DNA of 64,000 nucleotides from Heliocidaris erythrogramma. Its lineage: Eukaryota > Echinodermata > Echinoidea > Camarodonta > Echinometridae. The notes below the pieces were generated by a model. That model saw only the letters and a list, made by a program, of their open reading frames with translations. It had not been told where the DNA came from and ran no database searches. Positions 11,701-26,700 of this stretch are shown here, piece after piece. A program made the position numbers and the translations under genes. The stretch covers positions 63,373,024 through 63,437,023 of the forward strand of contig CM046853.1 of NCBI GenBank assembly GCA_025617745.1. Direction: 5' to 3'. Each line of letters begins with the position of its first letter. The first letter of the stretch is position 1.

Positions 11701-14700
11701 ACTCAAATTTGGGTCAATGTGCGAACTTTTATTAGCTGCGCGCGATAAATTGAAGTCGCTTTGAACTTTGATCCAGAGAAAGGAGCATCCAACTGTAAAA
11801 CTGCCCATAGATTGCGACTTGTCGCTCCCTTTAATGTTACAATTCAACACGAAAGCGATGCCGATGGCCCACACGTTAAGCTATGCGAAGGCAAGTCAGA
11901 TCTTGACTTGGTTGAAATAATTGTAGCAAAAATACAGCGTTGAAAAGATCAAGATATAATGTCCAACTGAGTTGTGTCAGGCCCAAACAAGAGTAGCAAT
12001 GCACTGTAGTAGTAACTGGAATTTGGGCACTGATAAGTGGAAAAATCATAAGAAATAGTCAGTTATGACCACGAGCACAGTTCATTATCAGGTGTGCGAT
12101 GGAAGAAGAGCGAGTAAAAACCGTGCACAAAAATGCATTATAACTAAAAACGTTATTGTTTACATTCAATAGGCACGCTCAATACTATTAGAAAATCAAC
12201 AAGAACATAAATCAGATACTCGTTAATACCTTAATTTAGTATAATCTAATAAATAGCGATTTGGAACATATATTTTGTTGATAATAATCTGTATAAAAAA
12301 ATGTGTATATATGTAAATAAGAAAATATAATACATAAACAAAATGAGCACTTCTAAATCAAATGAATATTCATGAAAAATGACGTCAGTTAACAGCAGTG
12401 CTACAGAGCCAAGGTAATCCTTTGCCGCAAATGTAAACAAAGATAATTGGTCTCCAAAATGGGAGACTGCATGTCTCCCAAATGGGCTATCAAAAATGTT
12501 GACATATTAAACTTAAGTCTCTGATAATAGAGATGGTATCCCACTCTCCCAAATAGGAAACAGTCTCCAATATCGGTTTTGTGCCTCTACTGCTATAAAG
12601 AAAGTAATGAATTTTTGAGGTTGTAATGAATTTTTGAGGTTGTAATCAATCAAACACAAATTGGAAACTCTGTGAAGTATCATGCGGGCTCCTCTCCCAT
12701 TTGCTCAGTACATAAAATTTCATAACTTTAATTTTCTTAATCTAAGTTGCTGATGAAGGAATAGACCAAAAGCTTTCAACAGTCTCTACCTTAGATCTAT
12801 GTATTGTCGGTTGTTCCACTGAGACTATTAAAGAGACCTCCATACCGGGAAGGTTAACAAATGTCAGTTTTAATAAATGATTCCCCATAACAGAGTCAAC
12901 AGACTGTTATTTCTGTCTAATGATGGAATAGACTATATTTGTTTCATAAATGTTTTGTATGAAATACATTTGCAATGATTATATTTTGTGGACATTAAAT
13001 TTTTTTTTAGGAAGGTGATATTTGATCCATGATTTCTCATATTCAACAGTACCAGTAATTTTTAGATAGATTTCTTCTTCATCTTCTTCTTGTAACGTAC
13101 AGTCCACCATCGGGTGTATTGTCGTACTATTTGGCAGGTGTGGTGTGGTGTGGTGTATGTACAGTTCCTTTTTAAAAAATTTCTACATAGTACTAAGTGA
13201 GGCTAAAAATCAGTGCTCCTCTCTTAACGAAGCAGGATGCTCTGCACTTCCTGCTTTAAGACGTTAGTAGTGTTGACTAGGTCGTCTGGCAAGGAGTTCC
13301 GTAACCCGATGGAGTCTGGAAAGAGGGACTTCTGGTAGACGAGTGTCCGTGCAAAAGGTATCTGGAATTTTCGAGTGTGTCCACGGTGTGATGTTATTAC
13401 CAGTACCAAGTACATCTGGGGAATGTCCGTTTGCAGATAGATGATACGGTGCATCATCAGCATCTTGTACTGTTCCCTGCACTCTTGGAGAAGTGGCCAT
13501 TGAAGTTGATTGAGCATTGCTGTCACACTGCTTGTGCGATGGAAGTCACCAATGACAAACCTGGCAAAGCGGCGCTGGACCATTTCCAGTCTGTGGATAT
13601 TGTCCTGGGTGTTGGGATCCCACACAACACAATTTGTACCAAACAGAAAGCAAAATTCTGGACTAAAAATGGTTCCAACAAAAAAAATATTCGACAAAGA
13701 ATTTCAGAGATATCGCGATCACAAAATCGAAAACGCGCTGGAACTGCAAAAAAGGGCATAAAAACCATGAGACCTTATTTTGCGCACGTGAGTTTACATC
13801 TATGTAGCAAACCATCAAAGGTAAGATAATTTCATCATTTGCAAGACAAAATATACAATCATTTGGTATCATGTTTTACTTACATCTTCTCTCAAAATGA
13901 GGATTTTTAGACCTGGATCGGTAGCTTCATATATTTTGGAAACTGACACAAAAAGCAGCAAAATTTGCAGATCTTTTGTCAATTGATATCTTCATAATTT
14001 CTCACCCAATTCAAAAGAAAATGTTATCACTAACTAATTTTAAATTCCTCTATCCAAATCAAAGGTGCTATCAGATTTTTGAAATCTTTTCTACTTTTTG
14101 AGATACATATATTGCCCTGTGAGTGAACTTACATGTAGGTCACACCACACATGTATGATTGAAGTATTTTACGGTAAGTGTCTTAGTAGGCAAAGTACAA
14201 AGCTAACATGTTACATGTAGATCTAATGTTGAAAATGTTTAAAGACAATATTCTTTCTCAACAGTGGGACCAGGAGCAGATGCAAGCTCTTCATTCCGAA
14301 AGCCCTTCCCACCATGGCAAACTAAGATCAAAGAGTCATCAGCTGGCTTTCACATCTACTGCTACAATGGTTCCAAGGAGTGGCAAGTTCTCAAGTTCCT
14401 TAGTAGTGTCACAGTAAGTATCCTATCCACTGATCTTCCTAGTGCACAAACAGGGACAGAATGCATGTTGTCAAAAGTTTCAATTTAAAAACAAGGCTAC
14501 AATGTTATGTATGTGTCTTGTCATGGTTTCTGGAATGCTATTAATGGTTTTTGTAATGTACAGTCAAACCTGTCTTAGCGGCCACCTGTCTATAGCGGCC
14601 ACCTGCTTATAGCGGCCACCAAAAAATCCCCCGCAGGAAATTACTGTGTTGTAGACCCTGCATATAGCGGTCACCTGCCTAACGCGGCCAGCGGCCACCC

Positions 14701-17700
14701 ATTTTGTATCCCTCGGACAATATCTGACCGCGTATAGCGGCCACTATTATCGAGTCGAGCCGTAGCTTCATGCACAAAAAAGTAGTTTTTGCCATAGGCG
14801 CGATGTGTTTACCGAGTCCTAGCTCAGTCACACTCTCACACAAACGTCGTGAATAGATTTTACAATGGCCACGAAGTTGTAGTAGTTTCACCACATTGCC
14901 GACTAATTAGAGATTAAAAGTCTATTTAGTAAGAATTAAGCACTAGTATTGTTCGTTTACGTAATCTTCGCACCATCCAGCTGCAATCCCCTGCACTTTA
15001 GTTGTATTGTTCTCCTAAGCTATAGCGGGCGGCATTGCATTGATATTGATCGCCATTGCGCAATAGCGCAGGCTCGTACACTTCAATATAATTTTTATTT
15101 TTAAAACATTTATAAAAAAAAGAATTTAAAGCGTTAAAACTTTTGAAAAAAATAATAAAGGAGTGATTTTTTTAGAAAGTGAAAATAATAAAATACTAAC
15201 CAAGTATTATTTTTTTAAAGATCAATAATAACGATTTCATGAAAAACGGCGTGAAAACTCGACTCGGATCGTCCACCGGCCGGCGATCCAGGCCGTTGTC
15301 GACGTTCGCACTTTCGACGAATGCAAGCGAGCACCTTCTATCGCCTGTTCTCAAAAACAGTTAAAACTTCTTTTAAACCATTCAAAAGGCAAATATTTAT
15401 TGAATGAAAATTGATTGCACTATTTTATTCAAAAGATAAACTTATTATTGTAATTGTTTGACAAGAAGCAAAAGCATGATTAGACATCGTTTTTAGACTA
15501 TAAAAATCAAGAAAAGCAGTCTACCGCGGGTGGTACGTACGTGGTAATTTGAGGGAAAATTCATTTTACACAGATTGCTCGTATATCTATTGTTTTTCTC
15601 ATTTATTGACAACAAAGCATATTATTTTAGCATTTATATATCATATGACATGTTATACGTCAAATCTGTTGATCTATAGCTTGTTTTCCTAAGTGATATA
15701 TATGGATGCATGTACACTAACTTTGCTGCGTGTAACAGTGTATGTGCAAAAAAAATAAAAATGGCCGCCGACCTGTCTATAACGGCCACCTGTCTATAGC
15801 GGCCACTTTTTCCGTTTCCCTTCGGTGGCCGCTATAGACAGGTTTGACTGTATTTCATTCACGGATTTCTTTCAAATTTTGTATGGAGGTGTATCTTGGT
15901 ATAATCTAGAACCCTATAGATTTTGGTGATGCTGCCCCCAGTGTTCTGTCTTGTATAGGGTAAAAGGCCATCTTTTTGTGGATAGTTTGTGTGCACTCTA
16001 GCGGTCACATTTCTCAATGGATTTTGTTCAAATTTTGCATGAAGATGTCTCTTGATATAATCTAGAACCCTATAGATTTTTTTGATGCTGTCACCAGCAT
16101 CCCGTCTTTTATAGGGTCAAAGGTCATACTTCGGAGGATGGCGTGAGTGCACTCTGCAGGCCACATTTCTTGACGGATTTCTTTCAAATTTTGTATGGAA
16201 ATGTATTTTTGTAAAGTCTACGCACCTATAATATTTGGTGATGCTGCCACCCGTGTCCCGTCTTTTATAGGGTCAAAGGTCATACTTTGGAGGATGGCGT
16301 GAGTGCACTCTGCAGGCCACATTTCTGGATGGATTTCTTTCAAATTTTGTATGGAGATGTATCTTGGTACAATCTACAAATGTATACTTTTGATAATGCT
16401 ACCCTCATTGTTTGTCCTTTATATATGGTCAAAGGTCATATGTCTTTTGTGCGCTCTAATTGCCACATTTCTTGACGGATTTCTTTGAAATTTTATATAC
16501 CATATACATGTGGAGGTGTGTCTTAATATAATATATGGAGGTGTGTCTTAATATAATATATGGAGGTGTATAATAATATTATGGAGGTGTGTCTTAGTGA
16601 AATCTACGCATCTATATTGTTTGCTGATGCTGCCCCCAGTGTTCCGCTTATTATAGAGTCCAATGTCATATTTTGGTTGCTGTCTTGCATGCACTCTGGA
16701 AGACACAATTGTTAACTGATTTCTTTCACATTTTGTATGGAGGGGTCCATCATAGATTACTCTAGACCTCTACAGTTTTTGGTTATGCTGCCCCTAGTGT
16801 TCAGTCTTTTATAGGGTCAGTGGTCATATTTTAGTGGATATCTTGTGTGCACTCTGCAGGACTCATTTCTTGACAGATTTCTTTCGAATTTTCTATAGAG
16901 ATGCATTATACTCCAATCTACACACATTGTTTTGGTGATGCTGCTCCTAGTGTTGACAATAGTCCGGCCACTGGCGGCAATCTCTACAGCATCCTTTTTT
17001 TTTGAGGGAAGGGTGGGGGGAGGTTCTTTGTCCCTCCTTCGAATTACTGCCAGTGCCGGGGGGCAACATTCGCATTGCGTGGCAATGGACATTTCTAGTT
17101 GGGTGATCTGTCGTAGATCGACAGATCACCTCTTAATTTCGTCAAGATTTTTCTTCTTTATTATTATTTATTATTTATTTTTATTTTTCGCCCATTTTCT
17201 TGTTACCATGATTCCTCAAAAATTTCATTCTCAATTTTCTTCAAATTTTCAAGGTCATCAGTTTATCATGACGTCATCAAGACGCCATTTTGTAAATTTA
17301 CATGATCGATTATATCTTCATAATCGATCATCAAAAATCAACTATATTTACATCACATAAACTTCACATGACGGGTCATCAAGTCATGTCCTCACAGGTC
17401 ATCTAGAGGTCAGGACGTATGCGTACGCGCGCGTCAAAATTTTAAAATGCTTAAAATAACGTAGGATCAAGTCTGCACACGTTTCAGGTCATTTTGAGCA
17501 TTTCAAAAATGTCCGTGCGTAAGCGTCCGCGCGCGCAAATCGTAAATAACGTTAGAACGCTGTTTTTTCGATTGATTTGCAATCCTGACACTTTTCTTCA
17601 TCATTTCCATCAATTTGGAATCAATTTCAATCAATAATAAGGTCGTACGGGCGCGTCAAATTTCAAAATCCGTGCGCGCGTCTATGGCGAAAATAACGTA

Positions 17701-20700
17701 AAAACGTGCAAAAACATGCCTCTACAAAATTCACTGTAGCTCGTTAGATAGTCCGTTGACCCCCAAATTTTTTGTCATCATCAGGTAGGGTATGAATCAT
17801 AGATTTCATTTCATGTATCATTTCATCCTTATAAACATTATGACATCATCAAAATGGCGCCAGAAGTCAAAATTTCCATTTTTCATGTTTTGACGTCATC
17901 ACATTTATGCAAATTTGGCTCTAGATTCGTCATTATTGGTCGTTTTTCGCCCAGATTTTAATATGTTGTAGCTGAAGCAATTTCCTACAAAATTAGTCAC
18001 TATGGTTTTCATTTTGACAACGGCATCATGGTTTAATTTTACCATATATATGGACATGTCAATTTCCACTGTTTTACGGGCTTGTCTCGAATGGGTGGGT
18101 TGCGGGAGCGGGATGGGAGCGGGATGGGAGCGGGAACGGGCACACCCTTTCGAGACAAGCCCCCCCGGTTATCTCGAATGGACGCGTTTCCAGCGAGAAG
18201 TTCAATGAACGCGCCACTTCGAGACAACCGGGGGGGCTTTCCTCGAATGGGTGTGTTGACTAGACTTTTGTAACAGACGTTTTAGACATTTTTGAAAAAT
18301 GTACTCTTGCTGGTTTTTTTCGTTTTTTCTTTTGTGTAAGATGTAGAAAATATAATAATAAAACAGTATCTAAAAAAAGCTTTTGACAAGGAAATCATTA
18401 GTTGTGCAAAATAAATAGGAGAATTTAATAATTATGCATTAAAACACACAGGGACGATAGGGCAAGTGGCGTAGATAGGATTGTTGTATTTATTTTTTGG
18501 GCGTTACCTGTGAAATTGTGAAATATTGTATGAAATATTGTGAAATTGTGTTACAGACATGTGCTGACATAAGCCAAGGTGTGTTTATCATCTTTCCAAA
18601 GTTAGAAACACCTTTTAATGCCACTATCATTCTATCAATACCCACTATCAAAAGTCAAAACGCATATCAAAAGGTCGTTTGTACCCGCCCCCCCCCCCAA
18701 CTCCTCATAAAAGGGGTAGGCCTATGCTCTTACCTCCTTTTCAAAAGTGACCCCCTATCCTGGAGAAATTGGAATTTGTTTTACCCCCCTATCCCGGGGA
18801 ATTTTCTGAGATATTGGACCCCCCCCCTATCCCCGGGGAGGAAACCACCAGAGTCTGCGAAAATTGACCCCTAGTTACATTTTCCCGGGAATATATTTCC
18901 ATCTTCCTCACTCATCTTCCTATTTTCTTACTCACCCACCAATAAGGGGTGGGGCATGGCCATCTTGTGCCCCCCCCCCCCGTAAAAAAAAAAAAATACG
19001 CCGCAGTGAATTAACATTCTTTTCTGGACTGTCTGCCCGACCAGACCTTTGAATTTTAAAGGAACATTCCATTATGAATTCATGCAACCTCATACATTCA
19101 TTTGATTCTAACCAAAAACAAAGACTAACAAGATATTTGCTAATGTATTTTGTATGGTGTCTGTGAATGTCCTGTTGAATACAATTACCACGACAGACAA
19201 AACAATGGGAAACATTTGTCCATGTTTTATTCAGAAACAGCTTGAGGGTGTATGTATGTACGTGTGCATAATGTAGTGTATGGTACGTTTGTGCACAATT
19301 GTGTGTCTGTAATTCTCCTGTACGTACATGCACAAAACATAAAAAATACAAAACAAACAAGTGAACATATTTTCTTTCCATATTTTATTTAGAAACAGTG
19401 TCAGGGTATAAATACAACTGAAGCAAACGAACGTGAAGACTAAGAACAAGAACTATAGTTCCACAGGCTTAAAGCTAAAGCAGAAGACACACAAAAAAAT
19501 AAACTTAGGTTTAACCAATGCTCAACTCAGCTTAAAGGGGAAATCCGGAACAATCTTGTGGATAGTATGACCCTCTTTTCAAAATATATTACAGTAAGAT
19601 ATGTATTTCTGCATATATTCATAGAGAAATTACAGCAAAATCACGTCTTTTGAAATAAGTGTACCAGCAGCCCCCCCCCCCCCCCAATCAAATAGAATAA
19701 AACAAAATAAAGTACATGTACAAGGCAATCAGTGTAATGTTTATTTCCCACTTGCAGAAATTCACTCAACAAACCAACACACAAGTGTAAACAGCTACAT
19801 GTATACAGTGTAATTACAAAAAGAAAATCCCCTGCAGATTTCATTTGAAATCTTTGAAAAACAAAGGTCACACAATAACAGGGAATGAAAGTATGAATAT
19901 TCCTCTACATATTTCTGTTCAGCAATCCTTTTATACATGTACATGCCATTTTGTACATGTATTGAGTATTAGCATGATTGAGTTGAGAGGAAACACAAAT
20001 TTTCTGACAATTGAACAAAAAATATACAACACTGATTTCAGTGCATGACAGCATAATTAGTCTACATAAATCATTCTTATTAAGACATGGATTGCTGCAC
20101 AGCAATCACTTTGTAAAACATCAAATATGGTTTTGTCCCAATAGGCATTAATTGTGCCGCATTATAGCATTGCAGGAACTTTCACAACAAAGCAACTATA
20201 GCCGCATATGGACTGCTTTGTGTAATGATAAAACTTGGATGACATGCTTTACAAAACTGATTGGTGTACAGCCATAGCCTAATGCAGTCAAACCTGCCTT
20301 TAATACCGACCACCTGTATATAAAGCCCAACTGTCTATAAAGACCACTACTTTTAACTCCCTCGAAGGCAATTTACATGTTAAAGAACCTGTCTATAGAG
20401 ACCACCTGCCATTATACAGACCACAATTTATGTCTCCCTTAGTTGGTCTTTATAGACAGGTTTGACTATATGAACAATGGATGTAATAATAAATATGCTA
20501 GAAGATATAACCCACTGATAACAATTTTATGATTTGTAAGTTTGGTTTTGAGAGATCTAATATATCACAGGTCTGTCATGGAGTAATTACCAATAAAGTT
20601 TGGCCCGATACCCCTAAGTATGATTCATGCCAGGTCTGATTACGATCCAACAATGACTGAAGTTGAATGATGCTGGACGGGGTCTGAAGGCAACAACCCA

Positions 20701-23700
20701 ACTCAAGCCTTGGCTCAGGCAACAATTAGTGCGAGGCTTATCCCACAAGCTTAACTTGCTAGATGAAAGATGAAGAAAAAATATAACACCGAGTTCATGT
20801 GTAAACATATGACATGTCAAAATATGGTCTATACATACAAAAAATCTCGCTTCATAGTTCAGCTGTAGCTACTAGTCATTGAAATCAAACTTGGTTAACC
20901 TTTTCACTAACAAAAAAAATACTACTGTGATTCTTGATTTCCATTAAAGCAATAGGTACCATTTTTTGCGACTAAGAAATCATTGTAAAGATTGATCTGA
21001 TTACACAGCTTAAGACCAAACAACTCTCTTATTATTCACAAAGAGAAGGCACAACAATCTATGTTTGCTCATCCACTTAAAATGATAAAACAATATTCAT
21101 TACACCAATATTCTTGTTGGGCAGAGCAGAATCACAACTGACAAGATCAAACACATCCCAACATATCGTATCTCCTCTTTTGTCCAATCAGGAAATATTC
21201 TTCATTTGACAATGGACAGCTATTGCTTACTTAACTAACCTTATTTTGCCATTCTTTACTGCTTCTACATGTAAGTGTGGTCAAACTGTAATCAGTCAGT
21301 AAAAATATTTTAAGCAGTGGCGATAGGGTCACTTGAGCTAATACATACAAGGAGATATCGAGGGCTTAAAGCCAGAACTATGTCCATTTTGGGTAAAATT
21401 AAGTTAAGTATACCAAATTACAGTATATTCATAAAATTTTGTGTGCCAGAACTGTCTAATGTCCAGTAATAAACCACGTGAGACTCACTGGTTAATCACT
21501 GGACATTAGACAGTTCTGGCACACAAACTTATATGAATATACAGTAATTTGGTGGATTTAAATCAATTACACCCGAAATTTACATAGACAGTTCTGGCTT
21601 TAAGCCCTCGATATGTACACTGTACAGTATAGCACAACTGTTACCACATAGATGTCAGAGCTCACAATATAAGTTACACATGTATAATAAATACATGTAA
21701 CTTCACAAATGGAATGCACATTAACCCTATAAAGCCCAAGCTATTTTGAAATCTGCCAAGCACAAGGCCCTCCAGAATCTGAACATTCCTTGATCAAGAA
21801 GAAAAAAAATCAAATTATTGTTAAATCTTGTTTATACCACATTGTTTATGCTCAAGACTGGTTTAATGGTTGCCATGGCAACACATATGCTGTAACAATT
21901 ATGATATCAAGTTATTCATAAGAAGATTCTAGGAAATGTCACAAGATTTGGAGAAAATTGACAAAGTGGCAAACCCATTTATTTTGGGCGTGACAATGTG
22001 CCCTCTAGGGCTTTATAGGGTTAATTATGTATACCTGTTCCAAGACGAGGAACAATTAAACATTGCAACTATCATTTCTCATACTGAGAACATCACTTCC
22101 CACACCCAAATCTCTAGAATTTGAAACCAAAGCCAAAACCTTATGTTTGGTAATGTAACCAAGTATGCATAATACATAGTCATTAAAGACATCTTGTGCA
22201 GTCCACATAAAATTATCCAACATTTCTGGGCAAAAAATACACAGGTAGCACAAGCAAACATTTTCAAGTTTTAGATGTTTAAGTACCCCAATCAACTGGT
22301 TTACATACAGGCAGGACTGCCCCCATTTTAATACATTTTTTTTTCATAGGTACAGTGCTGGGAACCTCATAACTAAAGAGGTTTGATGTAAAGAAATCCC
22401 CAACGGTAATTCTGAAGATCCTAGCTTTATATACATGTATGTAGATACATAACAAGGTAATGGTCAGGATTCCAAAACTTTGTTATACTAACAAGGTTCC
22501 ACTATATTATACACATCTCTGGATTTATTGGGTCTAGGGCATATTATCAACACCAAAGCCAAATCAACGTCCAAGACTGAAATAGCCTAAAACACTGAAA
22601 ATATATATTACAGTGGCCTAGGATTGTCATCTAGGATACTGTTACTACACAGTAGAACATTGGTATAAAGAGGTACATGTAATATATACATGTAACAAAA
22701 CCCTCAAACATGTAAAAGATCATTTGCCTGTCCAAGCTAATAAATCTAAATACTTTTTTTAACCCTGAAATGATCATATCTGCACACCTACCACCTGGAC
22801 AATCACCCTCCGGTTAACTACCCCTAACATAATTACCCGCCAGGACAGCTACCCTCTAGGAAAACTACCCCATAGGGCAAGTACAACATAGGAAGGCTAC
22901 CCCACAGGACAATCACCCTATAGGTTGATTACCACCAAGATAAGTATTACCCTCTCGGTCAACTAGCATCTAGGATAACTATATATCTCCGGACAACTAC
23001 CACCTGGATAAGTACCACCTAACTACCACCCAGGACAACTACCCTCTGGACAATTACCACCTAGGTCAATTGTCCAGGGGGTAGTTGTCCTGGCTGGAGT
23101 TACATTAGGTGGTACTTGTCCATGTGGCAGTTATCCAGGGGGTAATTATATATCCTACATGGTAGTCCCAGATGGTATTATCTGGCTGGTAATCTTCATA
23201 GAGGGTGAAAGTCCCAGTGGGTAGTCGTCCTAGGTGGCACTTGCCCTAGGGGGGAGTTATCCTAGAGGGCAGTTGTCCTGGCGGGTAATTATCCTAGGGG
23301 TAGTTATCCGGGCGGTGGTTGTCCAGGTGGTAGGAGTCCTAGAACCTGAATGATAAACCTGATATAACAAGGTATTACTCTGAGTCACAAGGACCTTGTT
23401 ACAAGGTTGCACTCTATCAAACACAAAACGGATTTACATCAATATGCAATCTATATTGCAATCCTCATACTGGAGCAAACATTAATACATAATTCCATAA
23501 ACAGGCGTTTTAAATCATCATCAACCTCCATGGGATTGGAAATTTGAGCATGAGTCAAAATTAGTGTTCTTTTTTATCTATACTTTTCTATACAGATGAT
23601 TTACTGACATTTTTTTCAGTAAAAAAAAAAGAATAGAACTCTTAAAGTAGACATCCCAGCTAATGACAATGAAATCTCTTTTGCAGCAGAGGGAAGATCA

Positions 23701-26700
23701 CAGCTTTTAAATATACATCTAGCTGAATTCATTGGATACTTTGGAATCGTGGCTGATTGTTAAATCCCATCATTAGTATAAGCCAGATGGAGGCAAAGAA
23801 ACAATCCAACACGGAGAAAATAATGCTCATTCTCATTAACTGACTGGAAGAAAAGGTACTTAAGAGTTAAGATGATTTGTTTAAAAAGTCAGAAAAGTGT
23901 CAAAAGTGTGTTTATAAGATTGATTGGATGTCAACATCAAGCAGTAAAGGAAATAAAGCAATCATCTAAAGAGCTAACACTAATGCATGGCTGGATAGCA
24001 TACTTAACGTGGCAATGCTCATTTACAGTTCAAAACATCTTGGCCTAGTTTTCAATCAACATAAGATAGCTACATCATAAGGCATATACATTGCTCAAAT
24101 GAACATTCATATAAATTGAGTATTTGAGCCGAGGACACTGTTCCTACAAAGACAGCACAGTCATGCTGATTTATGTTTAGAATTTAATACGTCAGAAAAC
24201 CAAATGCATTTAAATTGATATGCTATCGTCTACACACAGTAAGGAATATAATTGTGTCCATGCAGGCTCAATTCACATTGATTTGATGCTTTCAAATATA
24301 ACTTTAAATGAACAACATGTGAGAAATCTAAATTTGTCTTATATTATATAATATATTATTTATTACTTAAATTACCAAACCTACATAAAGTAAAGTAAGT
24401 GTCACAAAGCTCCATCTACATGTACATGACCATTCTTCTAATTTTTGTAGAGGTTCAATCAAATCAGAGAGCTAGCTAATTCTCGTCTAGACATTGTGTA
24501 TGGATTTCATGCAGTTATAGGCTACATTGTTTCTTGTTGATTCAATCTGTGTTAAGTCCAAATTGTTTGAGTCTCATTAAATGCTGCTCTGTCAACTGCT
24601 GTGTTACTTCCGCATGGAGTATGATGTCACGGATTTGTGTAACAGGATATGTGATTCTCACACAGTCCATACTCAGATGGTAGTATGTAGGCACTAAGTG
24701 GATACTTCTCTTTAATTCCCCAGTCTTTTTATCAATCCATTCTCTCAAGTCCATCTTACGTAGGATCAAGTCTCTAGGTGGCACATTCATGTCACCAGCG
24801 AAATTACGTTTACAACCATAGCACCTGCTTATAAGACCAACCTTTCTTGCTACAGTGAACGGTTGGGGAGAAAAGGGCGCTCGAACTACTTTCGTGATTG
24901 GACACCCAATTGTGTTATTTGCCCCCTTCCTCTTGGCTACTTTCTTTTTCCCACTCTGTGAACATTGCTTGTCAAGGACTTTGTTTAGCAGGCTGACCGA
25001 TGAGCTTTTCTTAGCATTGGTATTTATGGATACTAGGAAGTCAGCCAAGCAACCTCTCCATTCTGCGATTGCTAATGTATGTTCACAGAATCGATGTTCA
25101 AAAAAGACATAGGAGCGGCACTGAGAATCACAAGTGAATCTGTTTCCCGTTGTCCTCTTCACTGTAAAGTGTGTGCTTTGGCTGAAACAGATGGTGCTAT
25201 TTGGGTCATTCGGAAACTCTACAACATTTTTTGATGACCGAAGAATGTTTTCAGCTTTATTCCAGACATCTTCCAATTCTGCAGATGTGTAGCCACACAC
25301 GCCGCTCTCTTCTGCACTGATCGACAAACTCTTTGTGCTATCCAATAAGTGCGCTTGTTGGAGCACTCCATTTTTCTCTTGACTGGACATTTTCCTCCAT
25401 TGAACAGGTGTCTTCTGTAGATTTTCACAGGCTGGATTCACTTCCCTATCTCCAAGGCCAATAAGGGCCATCTCCAGTTCCTGATACTTGGTTCTAACAA
25501 AGTCATGAAGACTTTTGGCGAGCTGGTCCCATCCCTTTTTTGTTCCAATCCACCGAGACACCATCGCGTTGATGGATTCTGCATCGTTGGTAGAGAATTG
25601 TGAAGGTGGATCTCCCAAACCAGCCTTCTTCCTCAATGGTGCCAACATGCATTTCCTGACACCTGCTGACTTGTAACGAAGGAACCAAGCTGAAAACTCT
25701 GGTTCCTTATTTGACTCTTCATGCTCTAAGGCATCCCACTGTGGGATCCAAGTAGCCAGCTTGGCCTCATACTCTTCTTCTGTGAGAGCATCTACTAGTC
25801 CCTCATATCTCGTCTCGTCCAGTTGCTCCCCATAAATAGATCGCACAATCCTTCTCATGTTTTTCTTTATCCCCAAGTCTGCCATTTTTTTCTCACAATT
25901 TGCCCTGTGGTGCAGCATACACATAAGGTGTTCTGAGTTTTTGAAACTTGCACTTCCCTGGAGACCTTTGTACATTGCAACTTCGCCATCTGTACCAAAC
26001 AAGTTGACATTTGCATCGACTGCTTTTGAAATTTCGTTTCCGAAATAACGATAGCTGTCTTCATCTCTCTGGGAGTGCATCAACATAGGGCCCGGCATGA
26101 GGACCGGTCTACTGTTTGCTCTATTTATGAAACTGTCATGACGGTATGAGGAAATCGTGAGGAACATAGGACCACAATCGAATGTTGCGTCGAATACTAA
26201 TACCTTGTTGTGATGGCAACAATTTCTTCTCAGGTCTTTAATCTGCTGTTCTGTGAAAAGCACACATCTTGGCATCGCACCTTTGTTTTTCACATGGGAG
26301 AACTCAACACTTTTGACAAATTCCCCACTTACATGTAAGTTCATTTTGAGCAATTCACCAAAATCTGATGTACTTCCTTTTACTGCTGTATGTCGATATA
26401 TCTGCCTAGTATCACGAGGAATTGATGAAAAGGATTGAGAGTCAATGCCGCCTTGCTTATCATACATCTCGGTCATGATTTTTTGACCCGAGGAGCATTT
26501 AGTATTCTTGATGTCTTCAATTAGTTCCTTCGTAGCTCGTATGTATGGCCGGGTTGCTTTCTTCTGATTGCCATGTGGACTGAGCAACAACTCTGTTCTT
26601 TCTCCCTTCCACTCGTAGCGAATAAGACATACAGGGTGAACAGCTTCTTCCCCATGTAGTTCGTAAATTGTTCGCTGGAAGGCGGGTGTGTCGCGATGCT

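Noticed and set aside
11286-11874. - strand frames in a CpG-containing part of NEMP1 intron 1
   Set aside because: No domain, no convincing splice sites; treated as non-coding although an unrecognised first exon cannot be excluded.
13431-13829. + strand frames at 13.4-13.8 kb
   Set aside because: They are antisense to the LINE ORF2 tail, whose - strand translation carries the recognisable motifs.
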